A DNA stretch of 64,000 bases from assembly GCF_000744105.1 (NCBI RefSeq), contig NZ_JQLH01000001.1, positions 1,922,001-1,986,000 of the forward strand, in the 5' to 3' direction. The position numbers and the translations under genes were made by a program. Shown here one piece after another: positions 30,542 through 38,945 of this stretch. Numbering within the stretch: position 1 is the stretch's first letter; the number at the start of each line of letters is the position of its first letter. The DNA comes from Maribacter forsetii DSM 18668 (GTDB lineage: Bacteria; Bacteroidota; Bacteroidia; Flavobacteriales; Flavobacteriaceae). The notes below the pieces were generated by a model. That model worked only from the letters and a program-made list of their open reading frames with translations. It had not been told where the DNA came from and ran no database searches.

Positions 30542-31879
30542 ATGACAAAAGCCAAAATTCATCCTAGGGAAAAAGAAAGACTTGCACTGCTTGACTCATA
30601 TTCAATTTTAGATACGTTACCTGAACACGATTACGATAACCTAACCAAGCTTGCCGCAGAAATTTGTCAGACCCCAATTTCTTTAATTACGCTACTGGAT
30701 GATAAACGGCAATGGTTCAAATCCCACTACGGATTAGCAACTTCTGAGACGCCTATTGAAGATGCTTTTTGTGCTCATGCCATCACTGGTGATGACCCTA
30801 TTTTTACCGTTGAAAATGCTCGTGAAGATGTACGCTTTAAAAATAACCCTTTGGTCACCGGTGATCCAAATATTGCCTTTTATGCGGGAATTCCATTAAA
30901 AAACGCCAATGGTCTGCCTTTGGGTACTTTATGTGTAATTGACAATAAGCCAAGAACACTTACAAACAGCCAAAAAGAATCTCTAAATATTTTATCTGAG
31001 CAGGTGATTAATTTGTTGGAACTTAGAAAAAATAAACTGGAGCTAGAGCGAGCTCATAAGAAATTAAAAAAGTTCTCTAAAAAACTAGAACGTAAAGTAT
31101 TTCAAAGAACCAATCAGCTTGAAATAAAGACGATAAAATTAGAATTAATGATTAATGACCTGGAGTCCTTTAATCATATTTGTAGTCATGATCTTCAAGA
31201 ACCTTTGCGTAAAATTCAAATGTTCATTTCTCAGGTGAGTGATACCGAATTCAATAATTTATCTGAAGCTGGTAAACATAAATTAGAACGAATTGACTTA
31301 TCTGCCGCACGAATGCGAAATCTTATTCAAGATTTAATGGCATATGGTTCAACGGAAACTATAGATAATAGCTTAACTACCGTATCGTTAAAACAGTTGG
31401 TTTTAGAGGTGAAAGATGTATTGAGCGAAGAGCTGAAAGAACATAAAACAGCCTTTAGAATACCAAAGGATTGTGAGATTACGGTACGCCCAATCCAGTT
31501 TAAGCAGTTGTTGTTCAATTTGTTTACCAATGCAATTAAATATAGCAAAAAGAAGGAGAAACCTTCAATTAAGGTAAACGGTAAAATTGTATCTGGTGCA
31601 GATTATCCGGAGCTAGAATTATCTGAAGATACCCAATATTCCCGTATTGAAGTTTCTGATAATGGTATTGGTTTTGACCAGAAATATGAAAGTAAGATTT
31701 TTGAAATTTTTCAAAGATTGCATAACGATGAAGAATACCAAGGTACTGGTATTGGTCTTGCAATTGTAAAACGAATTGTTACTACTCATAACGGTCAAAT
31801 TAAAGTTGAGAGTAATTTGGGTGAAGGTGCCAAGTTTATCATTTTTATTCCAATAGCAAATCAGATAGAACCAAAGTAG
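30542..31879 (+). CDS. GAF-domain sensor histidine kinase
   Basis: The protein has 445 residues. Residues about 20-160 form a GAF domain (ICQTPISLITLLDD, FCAHAI, FYAGIPL, LGTLCVID), a type common in soluble kinases that sense small ligands or redox state. A charged coiled coil (about 160-205) leads to the HisKA box SHDLQEPLRK with phospho-acceptor H216. The ATPase domain has N (NLFTNAIKYS), G1 (DNGIGFD), F (IFEIFQRLH) and G2 (GTGIGLAIVK) boxes. No signal peptide or membrane helix is present, so it is a cytoplasmic sensor. No response regulator is adjacent, which makes it an orphan kinase whose partner and signal are unknown. The 3' end overlaps the convergent deaminase gene by 19 nt. Confidence 0.93.
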   Translation: MTKAKIHPREKERLALLDSYSILDTLPEHDYDNLTKLAAEICQTPISLITLLDDKRQWFKSHYGLATSETPIEDAFCAHAITGDDPIFTVENAREDVRFKNNPLVTGDPNIAFYAGIPLKNANGLPLGTLCVIDNKPRTLTNSQKESLNILSEQVINLLELRKNKLELERAHKKLKKFSKKLERKVFQRTNQLEIKTIKLELMINDLESFNHICSHDLQEPLRKIQMFISQVSDTEFNNLSEAGKHKLERIDLSAARMRNLIQDLMAYGSTETIDNSLTTVSLKQLVLEVKDVLSEELKEHKTAFRIPKDCEITVRPIQFKQLLFNLFTNAIKYSKKKEKPSIKVNGKIVSGADYPELELSEDTQYSRIEVSDNGIGFDQKYESKIFEIFQRLHNDEEYQGTGIGLAIVKRIVTTHNGQIKVESNLGEGAKFIIFIPIANQIEPK

Positions 31880-32880
31880 TCGTTTATCGTATTGATGTGC
31901 TTTTCCTTTTCGGGAGTGCTTAGCCAACTAGCTTCAAAAGCATTGATAGCCAATTTTTTAATTTGATCAAAACTTAAATTTAGTGCAGTAGCAGTTTGGT
32001 AGAAATTCTCGTTCATATATCCTCCAAAATATGCAGGGTCATCTGAATGTATAGTGGCAACTATTCCTTTGTCTAACATTTTGGCTACCGGATGTTCGTC
32101 CATCTTTTGAATTACCTTTAAGGCAACGTTACTGGTAGGGCATAGGGTCAGGGCAATTTTTTCGTCTACTAATCTTTTTACCAAAGCTTCGTCGGTTAGG
32201 CATCGATTTCCGTGATCAATACGTTCTACATTTAGAATATCTAAGGCTTCCCAAATATATTCTGACGGACCTTCTTCACCTGCATGGGCAACAAGTTTGT
32301 AGCCTTGTTCAGCAGATGCTTTAAAAACATCTTTGAACTTACTTGGCGGATTTCCCATTTCTGATGAATCTAAACCAACTCCGTCGATAATGTCTTTAAA
32401 TGGGAGGGAAGCTTCAAGTGTCTCAAAAGCTGCTTCTTCACTTAAATGACGCAAGTAGCTCATGATTAGTTTGTAGGATATATTTAATTCATTTTTTCCC
32501 ATCTCTAAAGCACGATGAATTCCTTTTATGACGACATCAAAAGAAACACCTCTATCTGTATGGGTCTGTGGGTCAAAAAATACTTCTACATGCTTTACAT
32601 TTTCGCTATGTACCTTGGTCAGATACGCCCATGTCAAATCAAAGAAATCTTGCTCGTGTAACAGCACTTGCGCACCTGCATAATAGATATCTAAAAACTC
32701 TTGTAGGTTGTTGAATTTGTAAGCTTCCTTCACTGATTCAATTGAATCATAAGGTAAAGTGATGTTATTTCTCTTTGCAATCTCAAACATCAATTCTGGT
32801 TCAAAGCTACCCTCTAAATGTAAATGAAGTTCTGCCTTTGGTATGCCTTGTATGATGCTTTGAAGTTTTGATGTTTCCAT
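31861..32880 (-). CDS. Adenine/adenosine deaminase family protein
   Basis: The 339-residue TIM-barrel amidohydrolase has metal ligands H19 and H21 in ELHLHLEGS, the HAGEEGP loop with catalytic Glu, a CPTSNVAL segment and the HSDDPAYFGG metal-Asp motif. It hydrolyses a 6-amino purine to the 6-oxo form in purine salvage. The DSSEMGNPPSKF and HAGEEGPSEYIWEALD stretches look more like the bacterial adenine deaminases of this family than true adenosine deaminases, which have HAGE followed by non-EGP residues. I therefore favour adenine as substrate, though annotation pipelines may call it add. It is cytoplasmic and probably monocistronic, with a 125-bp gap from the next gene. Confidence 0.9.
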   Translation of the reverse strand: METSKLQSIIQGIPKAELHLHLEGSFEPELMFEIAKRNNITLPYDSIESVKEAYKFNNLQEFLDIYYAGAQVLLHEQDFFDLTWAYLTKVHSENVKHVEVFFDPQTHTDRGVSFDVVIKGIHRALEMGKNELNISYKLIMSYLRHLSEEAAFETLEASLPFKDIIDGVGLDSSEMGNPPSKFKDVFKASAEQGYKLVAHAGEEGPSEYIWEALDILNVERIDHGNRCLTDEALVKRLVDEKIALTLCPTSNVALKVIQKMDEHPVAKMLDKGIVATIHSDDPAYFGGYMNENFYQTATALNLSFDQIKKLAINAFEASWLSTPEKEKHINTINDYFGSI

Positions 32881-33005
32881 GTGAAGAGATTTAAATACTT
32901 TAATGAGATAAGTAGGTCTTTGATTTTTGACAAACTTACTTATTAAACGTGATAATTACGAACCGTAAATGCGATAACGTCCTTTTTTTGTATGCTATAG
33001 AAATT

Positions 33006-33389
33006 TTATAGCACATACTTATTGTAAATGTCTTCCAACTCTTTTTTAGGATCTGTACTTAATCCGGATCGGGTAGTGGAGCTTTGTATAACCGTGCTTC
33101 TACAAGCTGTTAGCCACCCAAAACGGTCAGATAAGTCTAACTTACCTATTGGTCCGCCAGCATCTTTACCTTCACAAATGAATTTCCAAGCTTTTAGATA
33201 TTCGTTTAAGATTTCGTATTCTATTTCTGGAGAAAATGCTTTTAACTTTTCTTCATCGATTTGATACTTGATATCTAAAAATTTTGTCCGTTTACAGAAT
33301 AAAATCACACCTACATTAAAAAACTCTTCTCGTTCAACTTTCGGTACAATTCTAACTATCGCAAATTTAAATGTGTGTCTATCTTGCAT
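33006..33389 (-). CDS. DUF3037 family protein
   Basis: The protein has 127 residues. The pattern FKFAIVRIVPKVEREEFFNVGVILFC, SPEIEYEILNEYL and a C-terminal LTACRSTVIQ...GLSTDP tail is that of DUF3037, whose function is unknown. Its start overlaps the end of the HipA-like kinase gene by 11 nt, so the pair is translationally linked. The two families are found together in many genomes, in line with a joint role. Confidence 0.82.
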   Translation of the reverse strand: MQDRHTFKFAIVRIVPKVEREEFFNVGVILFCKRTKFLDIKYQIDEEKLKAFSPEIEYEILNEYLKAWKFICEGKDAGGPIGKLDLSDRFGWLTACRSTVIQSSTTRSGLSTDPKKELEDIYNKYVL

Positions 33390-34158
33390 CTTCCGCTTCT
33401 TTTACTAAAACATCGATCATAGATAGCTTAGTGGTTATAAATTTGATATAGGCTGCTCTTTTCTCCTCTGCGTTTAATATATCAGATTCGCTCGTTAACC
33501 AATCTTCTGGTATGTTTGAAACAATTTCGGTTACTTTCTCTAGAGTAATGTTTTTTTGAATTTCTGTGGCAGCTTTTGGTAGGGCAGTAGCTTGTTGTAA
33601 AAGTACATGGTCTTTTATAAACGGAAATGTTCTTGTTAGGTGACTCTCCCAAGTCTCCCAATTATGATGAAAATAAAAGCTTGCCCCATTATCGATAACC
33701 CATAATTCATTATGCCAATATAACAGATTAGCGTTTTTTGCGGTTCGGTCAATATTACTGATTAAACTATCTAAAACCACAACTTTAGATGCTGTCATGG
33801 CATCTGCAGTAGAAATTAAAGGATCGAAAGTAATGGCGCCAGATAGAAAGTGTAGACCAAGATTTAGTCCAACACTAAACTTCAATAAATCTTGAATTTC
33901 TTCGTCAGGTTCAGTCTGTCTAAAAGAATCTTCTAAGTTCATAAAGACCAGCTCAGGTACTTTTAAACCGATTGCACGTGCCAATTCGCCACCAATGAAT
34001 TCAGAGATAAGTGATTTTTTACCTTGCCCAGAACCTCTAAACTTCAGTACATACAAAAAATCATCATCAGCTTTTACAATAGCTGGCATAGAGCCGCCTT
34101 CTCGTAAGGGCTGTAAATATTGAACAACATCTACTGTTCTAATATCAAGTGTATTCAT
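33379..34158 (-). CDS. HipA-like kinase-fold protein
   Basis: The protein has 259 residues. An N-terminal nucleotide-binding half (FLYVLKFRGSGQGKKSLISEFIGGELAR) is followed by a HipA-type catalytic segment SNIDRTAKNANLL (D137, N142) and a metal-binding VIDNGASFYF (D156, in the DFG position). It is about 180 residues shorter than E. coli HipA (about 440 residues) and has no adjacent HipB-type DNA-binding partner, so it is not a standard HipBA toxin. It forms an overlapping pair with DUF3037. Substrate and role are unknown. A protein kinase or AMP-transfer activity is possible but not shown. Confidence 0.8.
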   Translation of the reverse strand: MNTLDIRTVDVVQYLQPLREGGSMPAIVKADDDFLYVLKFRGSGQGKKSLISEFIGGELARAIGLKVPELVFMNLEDSFRQTEPDEEIQDLLKFSVGLNLGLHFLSGAITFDPLISTADAMTASKVVVLDSLISNIDRTAKNANLLYWHNELWVIDNGASFYFHHNWETWESHLTRTFPFIKDHVLLQQATALPKAATEIQKNITLEKVTEIVSNIPEDWLTSESDILNAEEKRAAYIKFITTKLSMIDVLVKEAEDAR

Positions 34159-34202
34159 ATTGCGAAGATATAGTTTGTAGTCGTATCTATACTCTTGCTT
34201 AA

Positions 34203-34538
34203 CTAAATAACGTCTATTACTTTTTCTAAAATATAGTGGGTTATGCCAACAATAACAGCAATTATAGAAATAATTAAAAATCTTAGAAGTGTTGCTTTGC
34301 TATTGCCTTGGAGTTTATTGTTTAAATAAAAAACATCTAGTAGAATGAATACTAGTGCGATAATACAGCCAACGATTGCACCAACTTGTACCAAAGCCCA
34401 TTCATATACCATGCTTGCGAACGAGAATTTGCCATCGTTAGATTCTGGTGGTGTACCTAAAACTATGCGCATGTGTAGTAACCCTAAAAGTATAGCTATA
34501 ATAAACCAGCCAAGGTAATTTAGTACTCGTTTTATCAT
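34203..34538 (-). CDS. Three-helix membrane protein of unknown function
   Basis: The protein has 111 residues with three hydrophobic segments, at about 6-28 (LGWFIIAILLGLLHM), 50-72 (VGAIVGCIIALVFILLDVFY) and 85-107 (LRFLIISIIAVIVGITHYIL). I recognise no motif. It lies 44 bp downstream of the HipA-like gene start and 32 bp from the lipoprotein gene, all on the minus strand, so it may belong to a loose operon. Confidence 0.65.
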   Translation of the reverse strand: MIKRVLNYLGWFIIAILLGLLHMRIVLGTPPESNDGKFSFASMVYEWALVQVGAIVGCIIALVFILLDVFYLNNKLQGNSKATLLRFLIISIIAVIVGITHYILEKVIDVI

Positions 34539-34570
34539 ATATGGTTAACGCTATTTGACTCGCTTTGTTA

Positions 34571-35239
34571 TTACTCTACTTCATTTTTAAGTGGAGAAAT
34601 CATTATATGTGCTCTGTGTGTACCAGGATTCATAATCCAAGGGTGATTTGGTGCAGACGGAGTTTCTGGTAAGCCAATTGAAGCCGATGTTGCAAAAGGG
34701 GTGTATATCACATAACGAAGTTTTGCACCATCTACTTTAGATGTTTCTACATCGTAAGCAGTATTTGGACCGTAGTAAATGTGTAATGCAGAACCTGGAG
34801 TAATTTTAATTTTACCAGATTTTACTTCTGCCTCTCTAATTGCAAAAATTTCATCCGCAGTTTTGCCTTCGGCACGTAATGCTCTACCTCTTGCCATAAA
34901 TGAGTCTAAATCTTTATGATAGCAAGCTGCGTTAAAACCATCTTTCTTTGGGTCATCTGCAAGTACAATATATTCGCTATCACCTTCTTTTAATGTTACA
35001 AACTCACCAGCCATATTATACCCTATCACTTTACTGTTGGCTCTGCTTTCTGCTGGTGCGGCCATTAATGCTGTAGCTATCAAATCTTCATCAGAAGTTA
35101 TTGACTTTAGTTCTTTGTCTTCTTTAGAAGTCACTTCTGTAGTGGTTTCTGTGTTCGAGCTTTCTGTTTTAGATTTATCCGAAGAATTACAAGAAATTAA
35201 TAGTGCAGCGAAAAGAAATGTAGAGAGTAGATGTTTCAT
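34571..35239 (-). CDS. Lipoprotein of unknown function
   Basis: The 222-residue protein has a lipoprotein signal (FLFAALLISC, lipidated C17) followed by a Ser/Thr/Glu-rich linker. Residues 50-220 form one domain with SRANSKVIGYNMAGEFVTLKEG early and an HPWIMNPGTHRAHIMIS segment near the C-terminus. The conserved histidines (NHPW, THRAHI) may bind a ligand or metal, but I have no family name for it. It is probably anchored in the outer or inner membrane facing the periplasm. A 37-codon frame lies directly upstream. Confidence 0.72.
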   Translation of the reverse strand: MKHLLSTFLFAALLISCNSSDKSKTESSNTETTTEVTSKEDKELKSITSDEDLIATALMAAPAESRANSKVIGYNMAGEFVTLKEGDSEYIVLADDPKKDGFNAACYHKDLDSFMARGRALRAEGKTADEIFAIREAEVKSGKIKITPGSALHIYYGPNTAYDVETSKVDGAKLRYVIYTPFATSASIGLPETPSAPNHPWIMNPGTHRAHIMISPLKNEVE

Positions 35240-35254
35240 AGTTTGTGTTATGTT

Positions 35255-35368
35255 TTAGATTTCATTAGCTGTAAATGGGTCAAAAAATCCTATCAAAAAG
35301 TGATGGATAATAGTGACCAAAATTGCCAACAACATTATCGTAAAAATAGATTTTAGGTAATTTTTCAT
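35255..35368 (-). CDS. Possible 37-residue membrane peptide
   Basis: A short open frame (ATG at 35366-35368, TAA at 35255-35257) encodes MKNYLKSIFTIMLLAILVTI, then HHFLIGFFDPFTANEI. That is a lysine-containing start, one hydrophobic helix and a short polar tail, the usual make-up of real small membrane proteins. It ends 15 nt before the lipoprotein ATG on the same strand. No ribosome-binding site is visible, but this phylum rarely needs one. It could still be chance. Confidence 0.45.
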   Translation of the reverse strand: MKNYLKSIFTIMLLAILVTIIHHFLIGFFDPFTANEI

Positions 35369-35721
35369 TTTGGTAAATTATGATTGGTGTTGTACTAAAA
35401 GTACTGAAATTTAAATCAAGTATAGGTACCTTTCTTAGTTATTACTTATGAACTATGCTTAATATATTTTCTTTTGGTACATATTAATTGATATCTAAAA
35501 TCATCATAGAACAAACTTGCCAATAGAAATAAGGGTATAAGCGATAAAACATTTAGTTGTAGGTAGAGGAAACCACCAAAATTCATCTAATAAATGCCAA
35601 AACATACTATGTAAAGATGGAGTTTAATGGTAGATTTTAATTTTAGTGGAATGTTCTTAAAGCGTATATGATAAATATAGAAATCTACTACATCAGAGGG
35701 TATTGAAAATTTTTATAATTT
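35369..35721. other. Gene-free stretch
   Basis: About 350 bp, AT-rich, with no convincing frame, hairpin or promoter box. Confidence 0.5.
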
Positions 35722-36039
35722 TTAAACTAAATATTGGAGAATTTCTATGATTGAAGATAGAAATAATAAACCAAGTGAAATTGTAATTATCGAATTGATG
35801 ATAAGTCCAATTATTTTCTTGGTTGTATTGGGCTCTCTAATACCCATAATAGAATACCCTAAACCGATAACCGCAGTAAAAGCACTGGATAAAATTAAAA
35901 TACCTAATAACATTGATTTTAGGTCAGACCCTTGTTGGGTGTCTAATATCAAACTTGTTATGATGACGAGCATAATTATTACTACCGCTACCATTGCAAA
36001 TTTATAGGCTGTATTGGATTTTGGATTTTTTAATGTCAT
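35722..36039 (-). CDS. Three-helix membrane protein of unknown function
   Basis: The protein has 105 residues. Helices lie at about 10-28 (FAMVAVVIIMLVIITSLIL), 41-62 (LLGILILSSAFTAVIGLGYS) and 76-103 (IGLIINSIITISLGLLFLSS). The loop between helices 2 and 3 carries the short motif GIREPNTTKK. Its organisation resembles small DUF-type flavobacterial membrane proteins. No function is assigned. A terminator-like hairpin separates it from the gene at 36115, so it probably has its own promoter. Confidence 0.65.
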   Translation of the reverse strand: MTLKNPKSNTAYKFAMVAVVIIMLVIITSLILDTQQGSDLKSMLLGILILSSAFTAVIGLGYSIMGIREPNTTKKIIGLIINSIITISLGLLFLSSIIEILQYLV

Positions 36040-36056
36040 CTGCTATTAAAAGATAA

Positions 36057-36096
36057 ACCAAGTTATGTAATAAAATTTTGGATTACATAACTTGGT
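36057..36096 (-). terminator. Terminator hairpin between two minus-strand genes
   Basis: A perfect 15-bp inverted repeat (ACCAAGTTATGTAAT at 36057-36071 with 36082-36096) has a 10-nt loop. On the minus strand it is followed by TTATCTTTT. It lies 18 bp after the stop of the 274-residue gene. Confidence 0.75.
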
Positions 36097-36114
36097 ACTT
36101 TAGAGCCTATAATG

Positions 36115-36939
36115 TTATCTTGATCTGTGTTCTGGTAATAACGTGTATGTAAAGATATTATCATTTTGATAATCTAAATAAAGCTCTTCATTTCCATTAC
36201 CATTTTCATAAGTAAAAACAGCTCTGCTAATTCTACGATAATCTTCATCATTTTGACTATAAGAAATGACTTCTATGAGATTGCCATTTTCATAGGTGTA
36301 TTCAATTTTACGTTGCCCTCTTTGATAGTACATTATTTTTTTATTATCAGTATACTCAAACTTAAGCGACTCTACTGATTGAGCAATATTATCTAGTTTG
36401 TCTCCATCATAAGTATAGATATATGGTGGGTTTGTAACATCTTTCAGTTTTAGTTTTTTCTTTTTAGTTGCATCGGCATGGAAAGCTTTGGTTATTTTAT
36501 CACCTTCGTAATTATAGAACCATTTACTTATTTGTGGTTTTTTAGCTCCATGATATTTGATGTTTTTTAACGTAGCTATTTTACCATTTTCATCATAAGT
36601 AAGTTCAAGATTAACACTGTAATAGTATTGCTTCATAGAAACTGGACGGTTGTTTTCAAGGTCCATTTCAAACCTAATTTTATTTTCAGGATTTGTAGCT
36701 TCGATATGATTGTCGCTGTATTTAAAGTCTAAAGTAAAGCGGTAATCAATTCTACCATCATTTTCTATGGTATTGATTTTTTTTAATTTATCACCATCAT
36801 AGGTAAGTGTTGATGTACCTTCAAGTGTTTGTTCTTGTGTACTGTGGTTATACCTGTAGCTTTTAATTTCAGATACACGCTGTTGTGCACTCATTTGCAA
36901 ACAAATAGTAAAAAATAATAGGGAGAATGTTTTTTTCAT
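36115..36939 (-). CDS. Exported protein with YD-like strand repeats
   Basis: The protein has 274 residues. A signal peptide (LFFTICLQMSA then QQ) is followed by a chain of short beta-hairpin units of the form YxxGxLxxI or YDGDKLxxI (for example YDGDKLKKIN, YDENGKIATL, YDGDKLDNI, YENGNLIEV). These resemble the YD/RHS-type or toxin_TcdB-like hairpin repeats found in exported Bacteroidota proteins. There is no C-terminal sorting domain and no cysteine in the mature part. It is probably periplasmic or surface-exposed. Function is unknown. Confidence 0.7.
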   Translation of the reverse strand: MKKTFSLLFFTICLQMSAQQRVSEIKSYRYNHSTQEQTLEGTSTLTYDGDKLKKINTIENDGRIDYRFTLDFKYSDNHIEATNPENKIRFEMDLENNRPVSMKQYYYSVNLELTYDENGKIATLKNIKYHGAKKPQISKWFYNYEGDKITKAFHADATKKKKLKLKDVTNPPYIYTYDGDKLDNIAQSVESLKFEYTDNKKIMYYQRGQRKIEYTYENGNLIEVISYSQNDEDYRRISRAVFTYENGNGNEELYLDYQNDNIFTYTLLPEHRSR

Positions 36940-37082
36940 GATTTAATTGGTTTGTCGTTTATTAAATTTGATATTGTAAACAGTTCATTTAACTGTCTTT
37001 TAAAACAACGTAATTGCCTTGTAATTATTTGGTAAAACAACACTATAGTCAACAGTGATACAGTTTGCTTGTTGTTAGGGCT

Positions 37083-37853
37083 TCAGGGCTTTGGTTGGTG
37101 AAAGAAGTTTTCAATATTAAAATATTCTTTTAATTTTTCTTCAAATTCACTTTCATTAAAATTTATAACCTGTTCATTTTCATCATTGGTGACTTTTAAT
37201 TGTGAATTGTTTAGGGTTATTCTTCCATTTTTTGTGGCTATTGAAATTAGTTTTTTCTTGGTGAAATGAGATCTTTCATTGGTTTGATGATAGCTGCACA
37301 TTGCTGTAAAATCTGATAGTTGACGTGCTTTATTTTTAAAAATGTATTGTGGTATAATATTAGTATTCTTTATTTCATTTACACGAAAGTAACCTGCGCT
37401 GTAAGTGTCAAATTTGAAATCACCATAACTATCATAAACGGTTTCGTTGAAATTGATTTTTAAAGGATGCAATGTAAATTTTCCAAAGCCTACATCTACT
37501 AAGTATTGTTCATCTCCGAGAGTTACTATAATTGCTAGATGGTCAAATTCAGGACTAAATTCCCCAGTATTTGTATGAACTCGTGCAGATATTATTTTAG
37601 CGTTGAAACCTAACTCTTTTAATAGACTATGAAAGAGTCCGTTTAGTTCATAACAAAATCCGCCACGATTATTGATTACAATTTTCTCAAACATCTCTTT
37701 AAAAGAGAGACGTATTGGCCTCTTGTAATGAATATCTAGATTTTCAAAAGGAATGTTTAAAAGATGTTTTTCTTGTAGTTTAAAAAGAACTTCTTTGTTT
37801 ATAGTTATAGTTTCATGAAAATCAATTCTATTTAAATAGCGTTGTATATTCAT
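37083..37853 (-). CDS. Arylamine N-acetyltransferase
   Basis: The 256-residue protein has the full catalytic triad of the family: C67 in RGGFCYELN, H105 in EFDHLAI and D120 in LVDVGFG. NAT enzymes move an acetyl group from acetyl-CoA to arylamines, hydrazines or related small molecules through the cysteine. Length and motif spacing match the typical 255-280-residue bacterial enzymes. No signal peptide is present, so it is cytoplasmic. Neighbours give no substrate clue, since both flanking genes are of unknown function. Confidence 0.93.
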   Translation of the reverse strand: MNIQRYLNRIDFHETITINKEVLFKLQEKHLLNIPFENLDIHYKRPIRLSFKEMFEKIVINNRGGFCYELNGLFHSLLKELGFNAKIISARVHTNTGEFSPEFDHLAIIVTLGDEQYLVDVGFGKFTLHPLKINFNETVYDSYGDFKFDTYSAGYFRVNEIKNTNIIPQYIFKNKARQLSDFTAMCSYHQTNERSHFTKKKLISIATKNGRITLNNSQLKVTNDENEQVINFNESEFEEKLKEYFNIENFFHQPKP

Positions 37854-37930
37854 TGAATTGCAATTATGGATTTAAGTAATTTTAAGTGACTGATTATGAT
37901 TTAACAATCAAATAAATATAGGTATACGGC

Positions 37931-38545
37931 TTAGTATAATTGAACAATAGTTCTTATTTCTTTGGTGTCTTTTTTTATAAATAGGTATATGAAACCATCG
38001 TCATGAAATACATTAGAGTTTTTAATTGCATACTGTCCTAAAAAATATAGGGGTTTATTATCCTCAATTAACCATTGAGGATTTTGAATCCATTTTGGTG
38101 CTTTACTTTCAAATTGGAAAAGACGTAATATTATTTTTTTAATTTCTTTTTTTTGTGAAGATTTACTTAGGGTTTTGTACTCTGGTTTGTATATGTGATT
38201 TTCAAAAAATAAAGTATCAATATCTAAATATTTTGGTTGTGAACTAATTATTAAATCATAAAATTCATCGTATGCAGTAGTTGCTATAAATTCAATATTA
38301 ATGACATTCAAAATTTTTGAACAGATATCATGGGCATTTAATCTTGCTCCTGCATTATTATAATTTTGGTCAATTAAATAATAATAAGGAGAACTTAAAC
38401 CTTCTAAATTCATATTATCACTAACTAAGTTTTCATTAGAAAGGAATTCTATTAATTCTATATTTGAAATCAATTCTTGTTCAAATTCTTGACTGGATAA
38501 ACTTCCTTCTACAAAGCTCTTAAGTATCTTTTGACTTTTTTGCAT
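37931..38545 (-). CDS. Hypothetical protein
   Basis: The protein has 204 residues and is soluble, acidic in the N-terminal half, with no signal peptide or membrane helix. The first 60 residues are helical (SQKILKSFVEGSLSSQEFEQ). The C-terminal part (PKWIQNPQWLIEDNKPLYFL, then FIYLFIKKDTKEIRTIVQLY) is beta-rich and looks like an immunity-protein fold, but I cannot name a family. It is a minus-strand member of a run of unknown genes. Confidence 0.65.
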   Translation of the reverse strand: MQKSQKILKSFVEGSLSSQEFEQELISNIELIEFLSNENLVSDNMNLEGLSSPYYYLIDQNYNNAGARLNAHDICSKILNVINIEFIATTAYDEFYDLIISSQPKYLDIDTLFFENHIYKPEYKTLSKSSQKKEIKKIILRLFQFESKAPKWIQNPQWLIEDNKPLYFLGQYAIKNSNVFHDDGFIYLFIKKDTKEIRTIVQLY

Positions 38546-38945
38546 ATTGTAATAAATGGGTGGTTTGCTGTTCTAGGGATAGTAATTAGTGGTACGTATA
38601 AATATAGCAGTTTCTTTAAAAAATTATAAGAAATAATGACAAAAAGGTTGTAGGAATGGTACAGTTGTAAAGTTAAATGACTTCTTATTATTTCTAGTAT
38701 TATTACAGAGAATGGTAATGTAAAATTTATGTATTATAGGCAGACTTCCATTTAACGAATGCTGTTAAAACTGTGGACGGAATCTACAACAAAACGCCGC
38801 AAATAGGTTGAACATGAATAAGACAACCTTCACCACCGCACGGATTATTATCTTTAGCTAATTGAACAGTTGAAAATGCAATGTCTATAATAGCTATGAT
38901 AAATAGTAGTTAATTGATAATTCTATTTTTCAAAATCTATCGCTA
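38546..38945. other. Gene-free stretch with a start-less frame
   Basis: About 400 bp with no supported gene. A 41-codon minus-strand frame (38784-38909) encodes a hydrophobic stretch, then KDNNPCGGEGCLIHVQPICG, but has no ATG, GTG or TTG start. It may be the remnant of a small cysteine-containing exported peptide. Confidence 0.35.

Noticed and set aside
33379..34158. Classical HipBA toxin-antitoxin operon
   Set aside because: No HipB-like helix-turn-helix gene is adjacent and the kinase is much shorter than HipA. The partner is DUF3037 instead.
38784..38909. Start-less frame with KDNNPCGGEGCLIHVQPICG
   Set aside because: There is no start codon after the preceding stop. It could be a decayed exported peptide but cannot be supported as a gene.
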